In this document: positions 35,163 through 45,312 of the stretch, in pieces | How the letters are laid out: every line of letters starts with the position of its first letter | Position numbering within the stretch: the first letter of the stretch is position 1 | Assembly: GCF_014268595.2 (NCBI RefSeq) | Contig: NZ_CP077091.1 | Location: 1,076,501 to 1,140,500 of the forward strand | Direction: 5' to 3' | Source of the DNA: Pseudomonas hamedanensis | GTDB lineage: Bacteria > Pseudomonadota > Gammaproteobacteria > Pseudomonadales > Pseudomonadaceae | DNA length: 64,000 bases | Notes under the pieces: generated by a model | Seen by the model: the letters and a program-made list of their open reading frames with translations, nothing else | The model's database searches: none | Told to the model about the DNA's origin: nothing | Translations under genes and position numbers: made by a program

Positions 35163-38100
35163 ATGGCGCCCTCGTTCAGAGTCCCGATGATGCCCAGTTC
35201 GACTGCTCCACTGCTGTTTCCAGACATTCTTCAATCCCCAGGCCAGCGGGCTGCCTCGGGTTCCACCCACGCCCTCGGCAGCGAAGACCTTGCGTGGCTC
35301 GCCCACGTGAAACTGGCCACCCACTCCCTGCGCATCGCGCAAACACCGCCGATGTTGGCCGAACGCATTCTGCTCAACGCAGACAAGCAACTGGCTGTCC
35401 CCTTGGCCGGCAGCTTCATGCTCAGCTCCAGCGCGAATGGCCATGGCGCGTTTCTGTACACCCCTTACGATGGCCTGAAAAAATTCAGCGATGCCCCAGC
35501 GCTGGTCGCTGCCCTGCAAACGCGCCTGGACAAGGCGAAGGACACGGATGATCTACTCGCGTTTCTCACCCTGTCACGGCGCAAGGAGCTGATAGATAAG
35601 GAATCCATTACGCTGAGCCGCGAAACGATTGAGGGGGATGTATTCGAAGATCAGAAAGCCGCGATCAACGAATCCCAGGAGGCCTGCGCACGCGATCTGC
35701 TGGATGAATTAAAGCGTCTGCCTTCACTCACCGCATTGCTGGAAAAAATTCTCGACGAACTGCTCAAGCCCCACTTTGCCGGCTTGCGACAGTCACATAC
35801 CCGGGTCCGATTTTTCGCGGATACCCCGACGCTCTCCACGCAAAACAGGCAATTGCTCGCTTCGCTGTCGCTGAGTGAGGCGCTGCTGCTGCATTTCCAC
35901 CGTCAGGGCTGGCCGCCGGGTCAGACCGTCGAGTTTGCCAATCCGGGCCGTTCAAGCGTGGCGGCCGACCAGATCGCCTGGGGCAATGCGATCAAGTCCG
36001 CGTCCGGCGAGCTGACCATGCTGCTGTTTCGACAGCTGGAGCTGTTCTGGAATGCCGCCTCGTTCGAGGGTTCGCCCCGCCGTACATTCTTCAGCCAGAC
36101 GTTACAGGACCAGGCACGTGCCCAACTGATGATCAAACGCGAGTCGGCACTTCTCTCGGCCACCGAGTTTGACGCCCTGCACTGCTTGATCCGGGAGCCG
36201 AGCGGACCGGTGCGCAAGCCGACTTTCAAAACCGTGTGTTTACGCGACGAGACTGGCGCTGTCGAACTGTCCGGCTCGCTGATGACCAGCCATGACAAGG
36301 CTTGGCTCTACCGCCCCAGCCAAGGCTGGCAAGCATTCAGCAACGACGCCGCACTTAAACAAATGCTGATCGCCACACTCACAGTGGCCGGCCAGGAAGA
36401 CGAACTGTATGGGCTGATGAATCTGGAGGAGCGCAAACGTTACCTTGGTTTCGCCAACGCACAGGTGGCCGGAGAGCGCATCGCTGGCGAAATCATGACG
36501 GCACTGTTTGAGGCGATCATCACCAAACAACGCCAGAACGTCGAATTCGCCTTGGAGCAATTTCGCCAGGGTGCACGCACTACCGATGTTCATGCGCTTT
36601 TTGACAAGGCTCTGGACATCCGCTCGATGCTCCACGAGCGCCTGCTCAAACTTGACGTCGATGGGCGCTGGAGCACCCGTCCAATTGATTCCAACACGCC
36701 GCCAACCTCGCTCGCGCAGGTCGACAAGGCAGCGCAACTGGCGAAAACGCTCGGACAGACTCTGGACAATCTCACCAGCGTTTTCAAAGTTCAGCCGACC
36801 CTCAGCAGCACCGAACAGCGTGTTTTTCTCCAAAGCAATCGCTGGAAACTGGCGCAGGCCTTCGAGGATGGGCTGCGCGCTGAAGCGCAGATCAGGAACC
36901 TCAGCGGTTCATGGCTGGCGGCAGAACGCGACATCGTCGATTGCGTGTTCGACACGAAACTCAGCACACGTACGGATCGCCAGACGCTCAATGGCTTTCG
37001 GCCGGACGCTTGGTCACTGACCCTTACCCGCACAGACCAAAGTGGCGAATTACCGCTTGCCCATTGCCTCCTGTTGACCGAACGCGGCGGCATGGACGTC
37101 GAGCATTCAGGGCGCGCCATTCTGTGGACCCCGGCCATCGGCCTGGAATCGTTCGACAACATCGATATTGCGAAAACGCAATTGCAGCAGCGGCTCGACA
37201 ACAATAACCAGAGTCAGACAGTGCTGGAGAACCTGGCAGTTGAGCAACGTCGACTGGATCAGCAGTACACACTGGGCACTTTTCAGTTGATTGAGGGCAA
37301 GGTATCAACCGATCGCATGCAATCGGCCATTGAACATTTCCTCGCTCATTGCGAAGTGTTACGCACCTGCAGCAAGCATCCGGACATGCCGGCAAACTAT
37401 CTCGATCGACTGACAGACATCGTTATCGAAACCAATCTGCGCCGGGCAGTGCAGCTCGCGCAGGCCCTTTCTGGTCACCTCGACTTCCCCGACTGGTTGC
37501 GCAAAGCGCCAGTGGCCGAACAAACCACGCAACTGCACTTGCTTGATCAATGGCGACGCAGTGTTATCGACGGCAAGGATTTTCTCGAAAATGTCCCGAC
37601 GTTGGCCTCTCATGTCGAGCAGACACTGAAAACATTACTCGACAGCCGATTCCCGAATAACGGACTCAAGCCCCAGGATATCCAGATTACGCCTAATCTG
37701 GCGCTGGCCGGGCCTGCCTGCCATCTACTCGATTTTGCCTTGCAGCACTTCAACATCGCGCAAGGCACTGGCTTCAAAGTGGCTTCGAACACGACCACAG
37801 CGTTACCCGCAAAGCTCGATCAGTCAGCGGTACGACAACTGCTGCAATCGCTCCGGATTACCACCGCCTACACTGACAAAGTGGTGCAGGCGCTGTCAGG
37901 TGACAGTGCTTCTGCCAGTACCAGCAAAGAACGCTTTGTGCGTCAGTTACCCTGGCAAATGATGCAGCACGCACACTCGTTGAAATTGCAACAACAGTTG
38001 TCGGACACCGGGTATGACTTCATTTGCCAGGTTATGGACATGCCCGACGGGATAGCGCGTGCGACGGTGGAAGGCGCTCACGCCATCGTTAGCCCGTTGT

Positions 38101-40064
38101 CATTGATCAACACCGGCAGCGCAGACTTTGTCGACACGCTTGGGCTGTATGTCATCGGGCCGGACACCGGGCACACAGGCCCATGCGTGCTCTATGCGCC
38201 GTACGCGAGTGAAGTATTTCGAGAATTCGAGAGTGACGTGCAGTTGATCGAAGCCTTGAATGCGCCCGGGGATTTTCAGGAACTAATCATCCGCCGTCTG
38301 CCTTCCGCGCAACAAGCGATCTTCAGGAGTCGGTTGGAAACAACCGTTGGCAAAGCCTGCGACATCAAGCTTCAACGTTCGCCCATCACGGGCAATCTGT
38401 TGGAGCGATTACACAAGGACACCCTCAGCCTCTTAACCCAATTGCTTAAATGCCAGCCGCAGGTAAACGCGCAATCGGACTGGGAAGCTGTGAAGTGTCT
38501 CTTGCGTCATGGCGTTCATCTGGTTCCGCACGTGTTGCCAGGTAAACTCGCTTCTTTGTTTTTCCTTTGGAAAAGCTACGAGGATTTCAAAAAATCCGCC
38601 GAAGGACTGCAGGACCACCATTGGGCGAACGCCGTGAAAAACTTCATCGCCGGCGGGATAACCCTGGCCAGTCTGGGGCGCCTGTCCTGGGAAACCGAAG
38701 CAGAACAGGAAACGGCCGAATTTGCCTCTCAAGCGCAGGCTCCGGTATCGACCGCTGGCGAAACTGCCGGCGAGACGACAATAAAAGCCGCTGCACGCTG
38801 GGCAAAAGTATCACCCGTTACGTCCCCTCGCCTTGACTTACAGCGTTTTGAAACCACCACTGCTCTGGAGAAGCTCAAACTCGAGGGCAATAAACTGGTT
38901 TACGGGGATGCCGCCGCCACGCACAAGTACGCGGCAATCGCCGGCAAAGTTTATGGAGTCGTCCAGTCTGAAAAAAACTGGTACTTGCGCAAAAAAGACG
39001 GGGGGCCAGGGCCGGCCCTTGAACAGAAGAACGCCAGATTAGTATTGGCGCGCGCGGGTCAGCAGGTTCAGCGCTGTCGCTCGAAACAGCGCAACCGTAT
39101 TCAAACCGAGGTCGAGTCAAGCCGCTCGATCATGATGTACATCCAGGCCAAAGGGATGGCCCAAATCAATCAGCGCTATCCCGCCCGAGCCTTCGTGATA
39201 CAGCAAGCTGTCGGGCGGGCGCGGAACTATGCACTCAATTGTCTGCATAACTTCGTCATACATCGGGACAACCTCGGTGGCACACGGGTAGAAAGGTTGC
39301 TCAGGCATTTCTTCGAAGTACCGCAAGTCACACCCATGCTGCTCAGAAAAATCGAGAAAGTCGTCCTGCCCATTTGCCGCGAGCTGACAGATCCCAAAGA
39401 CGACTTGCTCTATACCGAGCGTTTTTTCGCCGGTTTGAATACACGCTACAGCGACGACACCGTTGCCTTTGTTTTCAAGGAAGACAAACGCAAGATCCTT
39501 CACCTGACCGAACATTTTTTTAACCCGTGCATGGATGTCTACACCGATGTATTGCCGCCCAGATTCAATGTCGACTCGCATGCTCGCGCCGTCGCTCTGC
39601 TGCACGAGCTTTCGCATCTGATTTGCGATAGCGAAGATCTGGTCTCCGCTGAAGCGATGGCGCCGTTTCCACACCTTATCGATACAACCACTACCAAGGG
39701 GGAACGGCTCAAAGAAGACCTCGATAAACAGCGCAAATCCTTGTCGCGCTTCACTGAAGCTTCGCATCTGTTCGCGCACAAGGACGAGAACGGAGTGTGG
39801 GTCGATCTCGACAAGTTGCCGGACGCCGCCGATGCCTGCAAAAAAATTCTCAGCGTTACAAAAACCATAAACCTCGCAGATGCGCGTAAAGCCTTCCGCG
39901 ATCCTCTGGCTGTTGAGGCACGCATTGACGTAATGCTGGCCAACGCTGACTCGATCGCGCTGCTGATCAGCGAAATGGGCAGGGAACTGGACCCGCTTCC
40001 GGCGCCGATACCGCTGCCAGCGCCAACGGCGGGCGAAAAAGGAATCACGCAAACCTCGCCATGA
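35163..40064 (+). CDS. large toxin-like protein (DUF6543-type) with C-terminal zincin motif
   Basis: The 1633-residue protein resembles the DUF6543/'dermonecrotic toxin domain' giants of Pseudomonas, annotated from memory. It has no signal peptide. Segments such as GAFLYTPYDGLKKFSDAPAL, AWLYRPSQGWQAFSNDAALK and AILWTPAIGLESFDNIDIAK recur in different parts and look like repeats of one module. At about residue 1477-1488 is VALLHELSHLIC, an HExxH zinc site (His1481), and near residue 1594 is MLANADSIALLI, which resembles the NAD motif in M35-type aspzincins. A C-terminal protease domain is inferred. Start uncertain: ATG at 35163, 35187 or 35190. It is a single gene, so a secretion route is not evident. 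Confidence 0.75.
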   Translation: MAPSFRVPMMPSSTAPLLFPDILQSPGQRAASGSTHALGSEDLAWLAHVKLATHSLRIAQTPPMLAERILLNADKQLAVPLAGSFMLSSSANGHGAFLYTPYDGLKKFSDAPALVAALQTRLDKAKDTDDLLAFLTLSRRKELIDKESITLSRETIEGDVFEDQKAAINESQEACARDLLDELKRLPSLTALLEKILDELLKPHFAGLRQSHTRVRFFADTPTLSTQNRQLLASLSLSEALLLHFHRQGWPPGQTVEFANPGRSSVAADQIAWGNAIKSASGELTMLLFRQLELFWNAASFEGSPRRTFFSQTLQDQARAQLMIKRESALLSATEFDALHCLIREPSGPVRKPTFKTVCLRDETGAVELSGSLMTSHDKAWLYRPSQGWQAFSNDAALKQMLIATLTVAGQEDELYGLMNLEERKRYLGFANAQVAGERIAGEIMTALFEAIITKQRQNVEFALEQFRQGARTTDVHALFDKALDIRSMLHERLLKLDVDGRWSTRPIDSNTPPTSLAQVDKAAQLAKTLGQTLDNLTSVFKVQPTLSSTEQRVFLQSNRWKLAQAFEDGLRAEAQIRNLSGSWLAAERDIVDCVFDTKLSTRTDRQTLNGFRPDAWSLTLTRTDQSGELPLAHCLLLTERGGMDVEHSGRAILWTPAIGLESFDNIDIAKTQLQQRLDNNNQSQTVLENLAVEQRRLDQQYTLGTFQLIEGKVSTDRMQSAIEHFLAHCEVLRTCSKHPDMPANYLDRLTDIVIETNLRRAVQLAQALSGHLDFPDWLRKAPVAEQTTQLHLLDQWRRSVIDGKDFLENVPTLASHVEQTLKTLLDSRFPNNGLKPQDIQITPNLALAGPACHLLDFALQHFNIAQGTGFKVASNTTTALPAKLDQSAVRQLLQSLRITTAYTDKVVQALSGDSASASTSKERFVRQLPWQMMQHAHSLKLQQQLSDTGYDFICQVMDMPDGIARATVEGAHAIVSPLSLINTGSADFVDTLGLYVIGPDTGHTGPCVLYAPYASEVFREFESDVQLIEALNAPGDFQELIIRRLPSAQQAIFRSRLETTVGKACDIKLQRSPITGNLLERLHKDTLSLLTQLLKCQPQVNAQSDWEAVKCLLRHGVHLVPHVLPGKLASLFFLWKSYEDFKKSAEGLQDHHWANAVKNFIAGGITLASLGRLSWETEAEQETAEFASQAQAPVSTAGETAGETTIKAAARWAKVSPVTSPRLDLQRFETTTALEKLKLEGNKLVYGDAAATHKYAAIAGKVYGVVQSEKNWYLRKKDGGPGPALEQKNARLVLARAGQQVQRCRSKQRNRIQTEVESSRSIMMYIQAKGMAQINQRYPARAFVIQQAVGRARNYALNCLHNFVIHRDNLGGTRVERLLRHFFEVPQVTPMLLRKIEKVVLPICRELTDPKDDLLYTERFFAGLNTRYSDDTVAFVFKEDKRKILHLTEHFFNPCMDVYTDVLPPRFNVDSHARAVALLHELSHLICDSEDLVSAEAMAPFPHLIDTTTTKGERLKEDLDKQRKSLSRFTEASHLFAHKDENGVWVDLDKLPDAADACKKILSVTKTINLADARKAFRDPLAVEARIDVMLANADSIALLISEMGRELDPLPAPIPLPAPTAGEKGITQTSP

Positions 40065-40073
40065 CAGCCCAAA

Positions 40074-40104
40074 AAAAAGCGCCGGCGTGACGCCAGCGCT
40101 TTTT
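40074..40104 (+). terminator. Rho-independent terminator of the toxin-like gene
   Basis: AAAGCGCCGGCG pairs with CGCCAGCGCTTT around TGA, with one mismatch, an A-run before and a T-run after. It starts 10 bases past the stop. Confidence 0.9.
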
Positions 40105-40137
40105 CTACCCGTAACACTTAGTGGATGAGCCGCCTGG

Positions 40138-40407
40138 TTAATCCTTTTGGTCGCGCAACACGTTGCCCGACGCCCCGTCAATGCGGAATTCGTAGACGGT
40201 GCCGTCGGCCTTGCGCCCCTCGCCTTCCCAGTAACCGTCATTGTCGGCGCCGATTTCATAGACCTCGACGTAGCCGGCCTTGGTCTTGGCAACTTCGATG
40301 GCTTTTTCGATGGTGATCCAGCCTGCACCAGGCTTGTCGGCCAGGGCGGTGCCGGCGCCGAGCAGACCGGCGGTGGCAATCAAGGCAGCAAACGTTGTTT
40401 TGATCAT
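40138..40407 (-). CDS. PepSY domain protein, secreted
   Basis: The 89-residue protein has a signal peptide (MIKTTFAALIATAGLLGAG, then TALA) and one PepSY domain: WITIEKAIEVAKTKAGYVEV and ADGTVYEFRIDGASGNVLRD. GGAG lies 9 bases before the ATG at 40407. PepSY domains often inhibit proteases or bind small molecules in the periplasm. It is next to the toxin-like protease gene, convergent with it; a link to the protease is only a suggestion. Confidence 0.88.
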   Translation of the reverse strand: MIKTTFAALIATAGLLGAGTALADKPGAGWITIEKAIEVAKTKAGYVEVYEIGADNDGYWEGEGRKADGTVYEFRIDGASGNVLRDQKD

Positions 40408-40560
40408 TTTTTCACTCCATTTATGGATAGTAGGCAGTGCATCCTGTTTTTTTGGGTAGCGCTGCGGAAAATAAGTTCCACTTTTGATGGGCAATTGCCA
40501 TGACTGCTGTTCTCGGCCACTTCCCGCAAAGGGTAGAATGAGCAAAATCAGGATGACTCA

Positions 40561-41562
40561 ATGACCCAAGACACCCTCTCGGAAGCCGAATACGATGCGA
40601 TCACCGATGCCGCCGCGCACTGGTGCATGCGTCTGCACGCCGCCGATTGCACGGATGAGGAGCGTGATGCATTCGAACAGTGGCACGCGGCTCATCCGCT
40701 GCATGCGTTCGAGTACGAGGCCATGCTCGAAGTCTGGGAGGTCGCTGAGCACTTGCCTCGCCCGACCCCAGCGCTCACTGCCGCGCCGCGCCAGCCTTCG
40801 CGCACATGGCGCCAGTACGTTGCGGTCGCCGCAGCGTGCGCGCTCGCACTGCCTCTGGCGGCCTATGCCGGCTGGAATCTTGGCTGGTTGCCCAACAGCC
40901 ATGAGCATTTCTCCGCCACCGACGAGGTGCGTCGAGTCACCCTCAGTGACGGCAGCGAGCTGGAACTGAACCTCAACACCGATCTGACCTTCAGCAACTA
41001 CAAGGATGAGCGCCGTGTCACGCTGAAAAAAGGCGAGGCATTCTTTACTGTCAGCCACGACCTCGCTCACCCCTTTGTCGTGCGCGCAGGGGAAGGCAAG
41101 GTTCGGGTGACCGGCACGCGCTTCAATGTGTGGATGTATGAAGATCAAGTGCGGGTCAACCTGGTCGAAGGCTCGGTGCTGGTGTCCAGCGATCGCGCCC
41201 TGCCGGGTGACGGCCTGCGTCTGGGGCCAATGATGCAGGCGCGCTACAAACACGGCGACTACATCCCGCAGATCAGCCAGACCTACCCCGACGATGCAGC
41301 GCTGGCCTGGCGCAGCGGCAAACTGGTGCTGGACAATCTGGCGCTGAACGACGCCCTGCCCCTGATCAACCGCTACCTGGCCCACCCCTTGATGCTGGCC
41401 GACAGCCGCACCGGTTCGCTTCGCGTGGGCGGCATCTACAACATCAAAGAGCTGAACAACCTCGCCAACAGTCTGCCCAAAGTGCTGCCGGTCTACCTGA
41501 CGCGCAACAAGGAAGGCAACCCGGTGATCAACTCGATGCCACAACAACCGCCAAAAAGCTGA
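40561..41562 (+). CDS. FecR-family anti-sigma factor (possible FpvR)
   Basis: The 333-residue protein has the N-terminal cytoplasmic DUF4880-type region (AAHWCMRLHAADCTDEERDA), one membrane helix (YVAVAAACALALPLAAYAGW), the FecR domain (RRVTLSDGSELELNLNTDLT) and a C-terminal region of the DUF4974 type. Such proteins hold an ECF sigma factor until a siderophore receptor signals. AGGA lies 7-8 bases before the ATG. No sigma factor or TonB receptor gene adjoins it. It converges with pvdQ, and in several Pseudomonas pyoverdine loci fpvR is near pvdQ, so FpvR is a candidate identity. Confidence 0.88.
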   Translation: MTQDTLSEAEYDAITDAAAHWCMRLHAADCTDEERDAFEQWHAAHPLHAFEYEAMLEVWEVAEHLPRPTPALTAAPRQPSRTWRQYVAVAAACALALPLAAYAGWNLGWLPNSHEHFSATDEVRRVTLSDGSELELNLNTDLTFSNYKDERRVTLKKGEAFFTVSHDLAHPFVVRAGEGKVRVTGTRFNVWMYEDQVRVNLVEGSVLVSSDRALPGDGLRLGPMMQARYKHGDYIPQISQTYPDDAALAWRSGKLVLDNLALNDALPLINRYLAHPLMLADSRTGSLRVGGIYNIKELNNLANSLPKVLPVYLTRNKEGNPVINSMPQQPPKS

Positions 41563-41620
41563 AGGCCGCAACCCTTCCAGGATGCGGCCCTCAGCTTCGA
41601 CACCATGAACACGCCGGGAA

Positions 41621-43966
41621 TTACTGAGCGGCGACTTTCCCCGCGTTGCCCGGCGTCTCGCGTACAGTCTGCACCTGATATTGCGGATCAGCCTGAATCT
41701 GCTGCTCGGTAAACGGCAGCACACTCCACCGCTTCTTCGAAAACGCCTCGGTCTGATCCCGCGAATACTTCGACGCCGGATCGCTAGACAGCGAAAACGC
41801 CAGCAACCCCTGGGCGTGCGGACCGTTTTCATCGAACGTCACGACTTGCAGATAACTGGTACCGCTGACCACTTCGAACTTGCCGTCCTCACGAGGCACG
41901 CTCTGAATCGCGTTGTAAATTCCCAACGTGCCCGGCCCGCCGTGAATAGGCGTCTGTTGCCCGCCACTGCTGACGACCTGGATGTCGCCCCAACGGCTTT
42001 GCGGCTTGAGGCCCATTTTCGCAGTCGACTCGACCGACGCCAGCATCGCCTCACGCAACGCCTCGGCCACCACTGGCTGCTCGATCGCCAGACCGCGCGG
42101 CGTGTGCCGGGCATCGTTGGGATCGAACGCGACACGCCAGAGATCCGGCAAATCCTGCAGCGCCTGCATGATGTTGTGGAAATGCACCAGCCCCACCCCC
42201 GAATCCAGATTGGCCCGACCGTCCCAGGCCTTGAGACTGGCGCAAAGCGGTTTCAGCGCCTGCGCATTGGCACCGAGGCTCGCGGCACAGAACTTCAGCA
42301 GATCCGGCATCACCTGGGTGGCCAGATACACCTGATCATCCATCACCATGTGCTGCAAATCCTTCACTGCCAGCGGACCTTTCTTGCTCAACGTGGCTAG
42401 ACGATCCAGCGCAAAACGCGAGCGCCAGCCCAGCGGTTGACCGTCCTGACTGATCAGCGGTGAAAAACCGCTCAGCGGTTGCGCCGGGTTGGCCAGCCAT
42501 GCCGAGTCATTGGAATGCTGGACGAAGTCTTTACGCAGCAATTGCGGCAATTGGCTGGCGGCATAAATGCCCTTCTGCGCGGCGTGCGGGTCGACGTCCC
42601 AGGCGCAGGCGCTGTTGGAGCCATCCAGCACAATCAGTTGCGTGCCAGTTCGCGGATCGCTGCACTGCGCGAGTTTGTCAGCACTGACGTTGGGCACCAC
42701 CGACAGGTTCATGTACAGCGTCTGCCCCTGGTCATCGACGGCCAGCGTATTGACCCACGGTATGCCTTGGATCTTGTGCACCGAATCCTGCAACTGCTGG
42801 AGCGTGGACGTCTGATTCATCGCGTACCACTGATTCAACACCCGGTCATTCTCCAGGTTGGCATCGCGCAGGCTATAGGCGTATTGCTTGTCCCAATCGA
42901 GCTTGCCCGGCCACTGCACAATCGGCCCGAACTGAGAACTGTAGATGTCACGCGAGACCGCCACCACCTGCCCGTCAGCCTGTTTGACCTGCACGGTCAC
43001 GGTCTGCTTGTTCATCGGCAGCGACTTGCCGTCGAGCAGGTAGCGCGTCGAGTCTTTCGGATCGAGTTGCAAGCGATACAAGGTGAAATGTTTAGATGAA
43101 TCGACCGTGTGCGTCCAGGCCAGGTGCTGGTTAAAGCCAATATTGATCAACGGCAGACCGGGCAAGGCAGCTCCCATGACGTCGAGCTTGCCCGGAATGG
43201 TCAGGTGCATCTGATAAAACCGCATCCCGCCGACCCACGGAAAATGCGGATTGGCCAACAACATCCCGCGCCCGTTGAACGAACGCTCACTGCCCACAGC
43301 CACCGCATTACTGCCGCGATCCAGAGCAAAGCGTTGCTGACGCGCATCAGCCAATTGATAAGCCTGCCTATCGTGTTCGACCGCCGCTGTCGCTTGCGGC
43401 GGCGTAGCGCCGGCCAAGGCCTCGGCAAACTGCCCGACACCGCCCTCGACCAGCAAACGTCGGGTCAGCTTGACCAGATCCTGCGGTGCAATCTGGCGCA
43501 CCCACTCGCCCTGGCACTGTTGTGGCAAACCCTGCTGACGGCGCTCGTCCAGATAACGGTTGTAACCGGCAGCGTAGCCTTCGACCAGATCCCGAACCTG
43601 AGCCGGTTGAGCCTGCCAGAAGGTGTCGACCGCCTCGGGGGTATTGAGCCAATTGAAGAACACATCGCTGACACGGTTTTCACGCTCTTCGACGGTGAAC
43701 TGATCCGGACCGAAGTAACGTGAACGCTGGCCATTGACCGTCACGATCTCGTTCGCCAGCAGGCACAGGTTGTCCTGCGCATAGGCATAACCAATACCGA
43801 ACCCAAGCCCGCGCTCATCGTGCGCACGAATATGCGGCACACCAAAAGCGGTACGGCGAATATCGGCACTGACCTCACCGGCCGGGCTCAATGCATGAGC
43901 TGAACAACTCAGGCTGAAAAACACGCTGGCAAAGGTCAGCCCGGTTAATTGTCTGGAAATCGTCAC
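41621..43966 (-). CDS. pvdQ: acyl-homoserine lactone acylase PvdQ / pyoverdine maturation acylase
   Basis: The 781-residue Ntn hydrolase aligns block by block with P. aeruginosa PvdQ as I recall it: [58 protein letters not shown] and [20 protein letters not shown]. The signal peptide runs to about SCSAHA. The self-processing site is the Gly-Ser before [10 protein letters not shown], making Ser219 the nucleophile of the beta chain. PvdQ removes the myristoyl chain from the pyoverdine precursor in the periplasm and can degrade long-chain AHLs. I chose the GTG at 43966, with AGGAGC directly upstream, over the longer frame to 44062. Confidence 0.93.
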   Translation of the reverse strand: MTISRQLTGLTFASVFFSLSCSAHALSPAGEVSADIRRTAFGVPHIRAHDERGLGFGIGYAYAQDNLCLLANEIVTVNGQRSRYFGPDQFTVEERENRVSDVFFNWLNTPEAVDTFWQAQPAQVRDLVEGYAAGYNRYLDERRQQGLPQQCQGEWVRQIAPQDLVKLTRRLLVEGGVGQFAEALAGATPPQATAAVEHDRQAYQLADARQQRFALDRGSNAVAVGSERSFNGRGMLLANPHFPWVGGMRFYQMHLTIPGKLDVMGAALPGLPLINIGFNQHLAWTHTVDSSKHFTLYRLQLDPKDSTRYLLDGKSLPMNKQTVTVQVKQADGQVVAVSRDIYSSQFGPIVQWPGKLDWDKQYAYSLRDANLENDRVLNQWYAMNQTSTLQQLQDSVHKIQGIPWVNTLAVDDQGQTLYMNLSVVPNVSADKLAQCSDPRTGTQLIVLDGSNSACAWDVDPHAAQKGIYAASQLPQLLRKDFVQHSNDSAWLANPAQPLSGFSPLISQDGQPLGWRSRFALDRLATLSKKGPLAVKDLQHMVMDDQVYLATQVMPDLLKFCAASLGANAQALKPLCASLKAWDGRANLDSGVGLVHFHNIMQALQDLPDLWRVAFDPNDARHTPRGLAIEQPVVAEALREAMLASVESTAKMGLKPQSRWGDIQVVSSGGQQTPIHGGPGTLGIYNAIQSVPREDGKFEVVSGTSYLQVVTFDENGPHAQGLLAFSLSSDPASKYSRDQTEAFSKKRWSVLPFTEQQIQADPQYQVQTVRETPGNAGKVAAQ

Positions 43967-44078
43967 GCTTGCTCCTGATCGACATGCCAACGAACGGACC
44001 AGACGCCGCAAACAAGGCGTACGGCGGATCCGCCCTGGAAACACCCCTGCGTCCACGCGCAATGAGCCTGTCGAAGAA

Positions 44079-44101
44079 ACGAAGCTGGAAGAAAAAATTT
44101 A
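44079..44101 (-). promoter_or_regulatory. weak iron-starvation box-like element upstream of pvdQ
   Basis: On the minus strand TAAAT (44101-44097) is followed after 15 bases by CGT (44081-44079). The PvdS-type iron-starvation box is usually TAAAT, 16-17 bases, CGT. The spacing is one base short, so this is only a candidate. Confidence 0.3.
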
Positions 44102-44159
44102 ATGAGTTCCTGTCATTCGGGAAACAGAGCAGGTTCGGTCAATGGGTTCGAGTTCAGTC

Positions 44160-44700
44160 AGTAGCAGCATGGGTGGCTGTCAGGACGCCTTCGCGAGCAG
44201 GCTCGCTCCTACAGTGGGATTGTGGTGGGTCAGGAGGATATGGGTCGGCTGGAAGGCCGCTTTCGCTGGCAGGCCAGCACCCACAGTTGGGGTTGGGTGA
44301 ATCTGATGGAGATGAGGCGGCTGGTTGGCCGTCATCGCGAGCAGGCTCACTCCTACAGTGGGATTGTGGTGGGTCAGGAGGATATGGGTCGGCTGGAAGG
44401 CCAGCTCCCACAGTTGGGATTGGGTGAATTTGATGGAGATGAGGCGGCTGGTTGGCCGTCATCGCGAGCAGGCTCATTCCTACAGTGGGATTGTGGTGGG
44501 TCAGGAGGATATGGGTCAGTTGGCAGGCCAGCTCCCACAGTTGGGATTGGGTGAATCTGATGGAAATGAGGCGGCTGGTTGGCCGTCATCGCGAGCAGGC
44601 TCACTCCTACAATGGGATTGTGGTGTGCCAGGAGGATATGGGTCGGCTGGAAGGCCGCCTTCGCTGGCAAGCCAGCTCCCACAGAAAAGCAAAAACAAAA
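44160..44700. repeat. tandem array of ~127-bp units with REP cores
   Basis: The core TCGCGAGCAGGCTC recurs at about 44192, 44335, 44462 and 44589, so the later units are 127 bp apart and the first is longer. Each unit joins a REP-like block, a GTGGGTCAGGAGGATATGGG-type block and a GGTGAATTTGATGGAGATGA-type block. All six frames give only short repetitive frames; no gene was called. Confidence 0.9.
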
Positions 44701-44725
44701 GCAAAGCAAACCGCGTTGGCTTCTA

Positions 44726-44855
44726 ACCACTCATCACGATGAGCGTTAGCTCAAGTACCGCTTTTGCTTCTCACCACTCAACACGATGAGCGTTAGCTCA
44801 AGTACCGCTTTTGCTTCTCACCACTCAACACAATGAGCGTTAGCTCGAGTAAGGC
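44726..44855. repeat. tandem 47-bp repeat, about 2.5 copies
   Basis: The unit containing GATGAGCGTTAGCTCAAGTA recurs at 47-bp spacing (equivalent base at about 44738, 44785 and 44832), followed by a decayed copy. Each unit has a short GAGCG/CGTTAGCTC dyad. Confidence 0.85.
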
Positions 44856-44859
44856 TCTT

Positions 44860-45200
44860 GATCTTGATGCACGGCGCCCGTCGGAAGGCTGAGCGGAGGG
44901 ATTGATCCGGGCGTGGGAGCGCAGCGACCGTACGACGAAGTCGTACACAGCGGAAGGAGGTGCAGCGAAGCAAACCGGAAACGCTGCGCCCGGATCGATC
45001 CCGCAGCGAAGGCACCCCGAGCCTAGGCGAGGGGCCGCACGTCAGGGCAAAAGGCCTTTGGTTACTTTGGGCCCCCAAAGTCACCCGCCGTAAGGGCGGA
45101 ACCCTAAGCAGCCGTTACCGCAGCAACGGATATGCCCCCAAACCACCCAAAACCTGGTCGGCCCAAAGGCCGCCAAGGTCCCCCACAAAAAAACCACCCC
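44860..45200. repeat. GC-rich intergenic repeat-like region
   Basis: This stretch contains segments such as GGGCCCCCAAAGTCACCCGC and CCGTTACCGCAGCAACGGAT that I recall as a frequent Pseudomonas intergenic sequence, often wrongly called as coding. It holds many short dyads, for example CGTACGACGAAGTCGTACAC near 44930. No gene is supported. Confidence 0.55.
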
Positions 45201-45312
45201 CCCTACACAAAATTTCTACATCTTTTCTTTCATGATTCGCGCCGCTGATACGTCTAGTTCTACAGAGCGCAAAAAAACCCTTCCCGATCAGACGCTGAAA
45301 AGGAGTCACCGC

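Noticed and set aside
43967-44062. Longer start for pvdQ
   Set aside because: The extra 32 residues would hide the signal peptide; the GTG at 43966 has AGGAGC directly upstream.
44160-44700. Possible CRISPR-like array
   Set aside because: Repeats are ~127 bp with no unique spacers of constant length, contain REP cores, and no cas genes are near.
44222-44742. Several 100-130-codon frames in both strands of the 44-kb repeats
   Set aside because: They come from the tandem repeat itself, with the same peptide pattern recurring, and have no supported start or family.
44818-45235. Short frames in the GC-rich stretch before 45.3 kb
   Set aside because: The sequence looks like a recurrent intergenic element often mis-annotated as protein; no ribosome site or domain.
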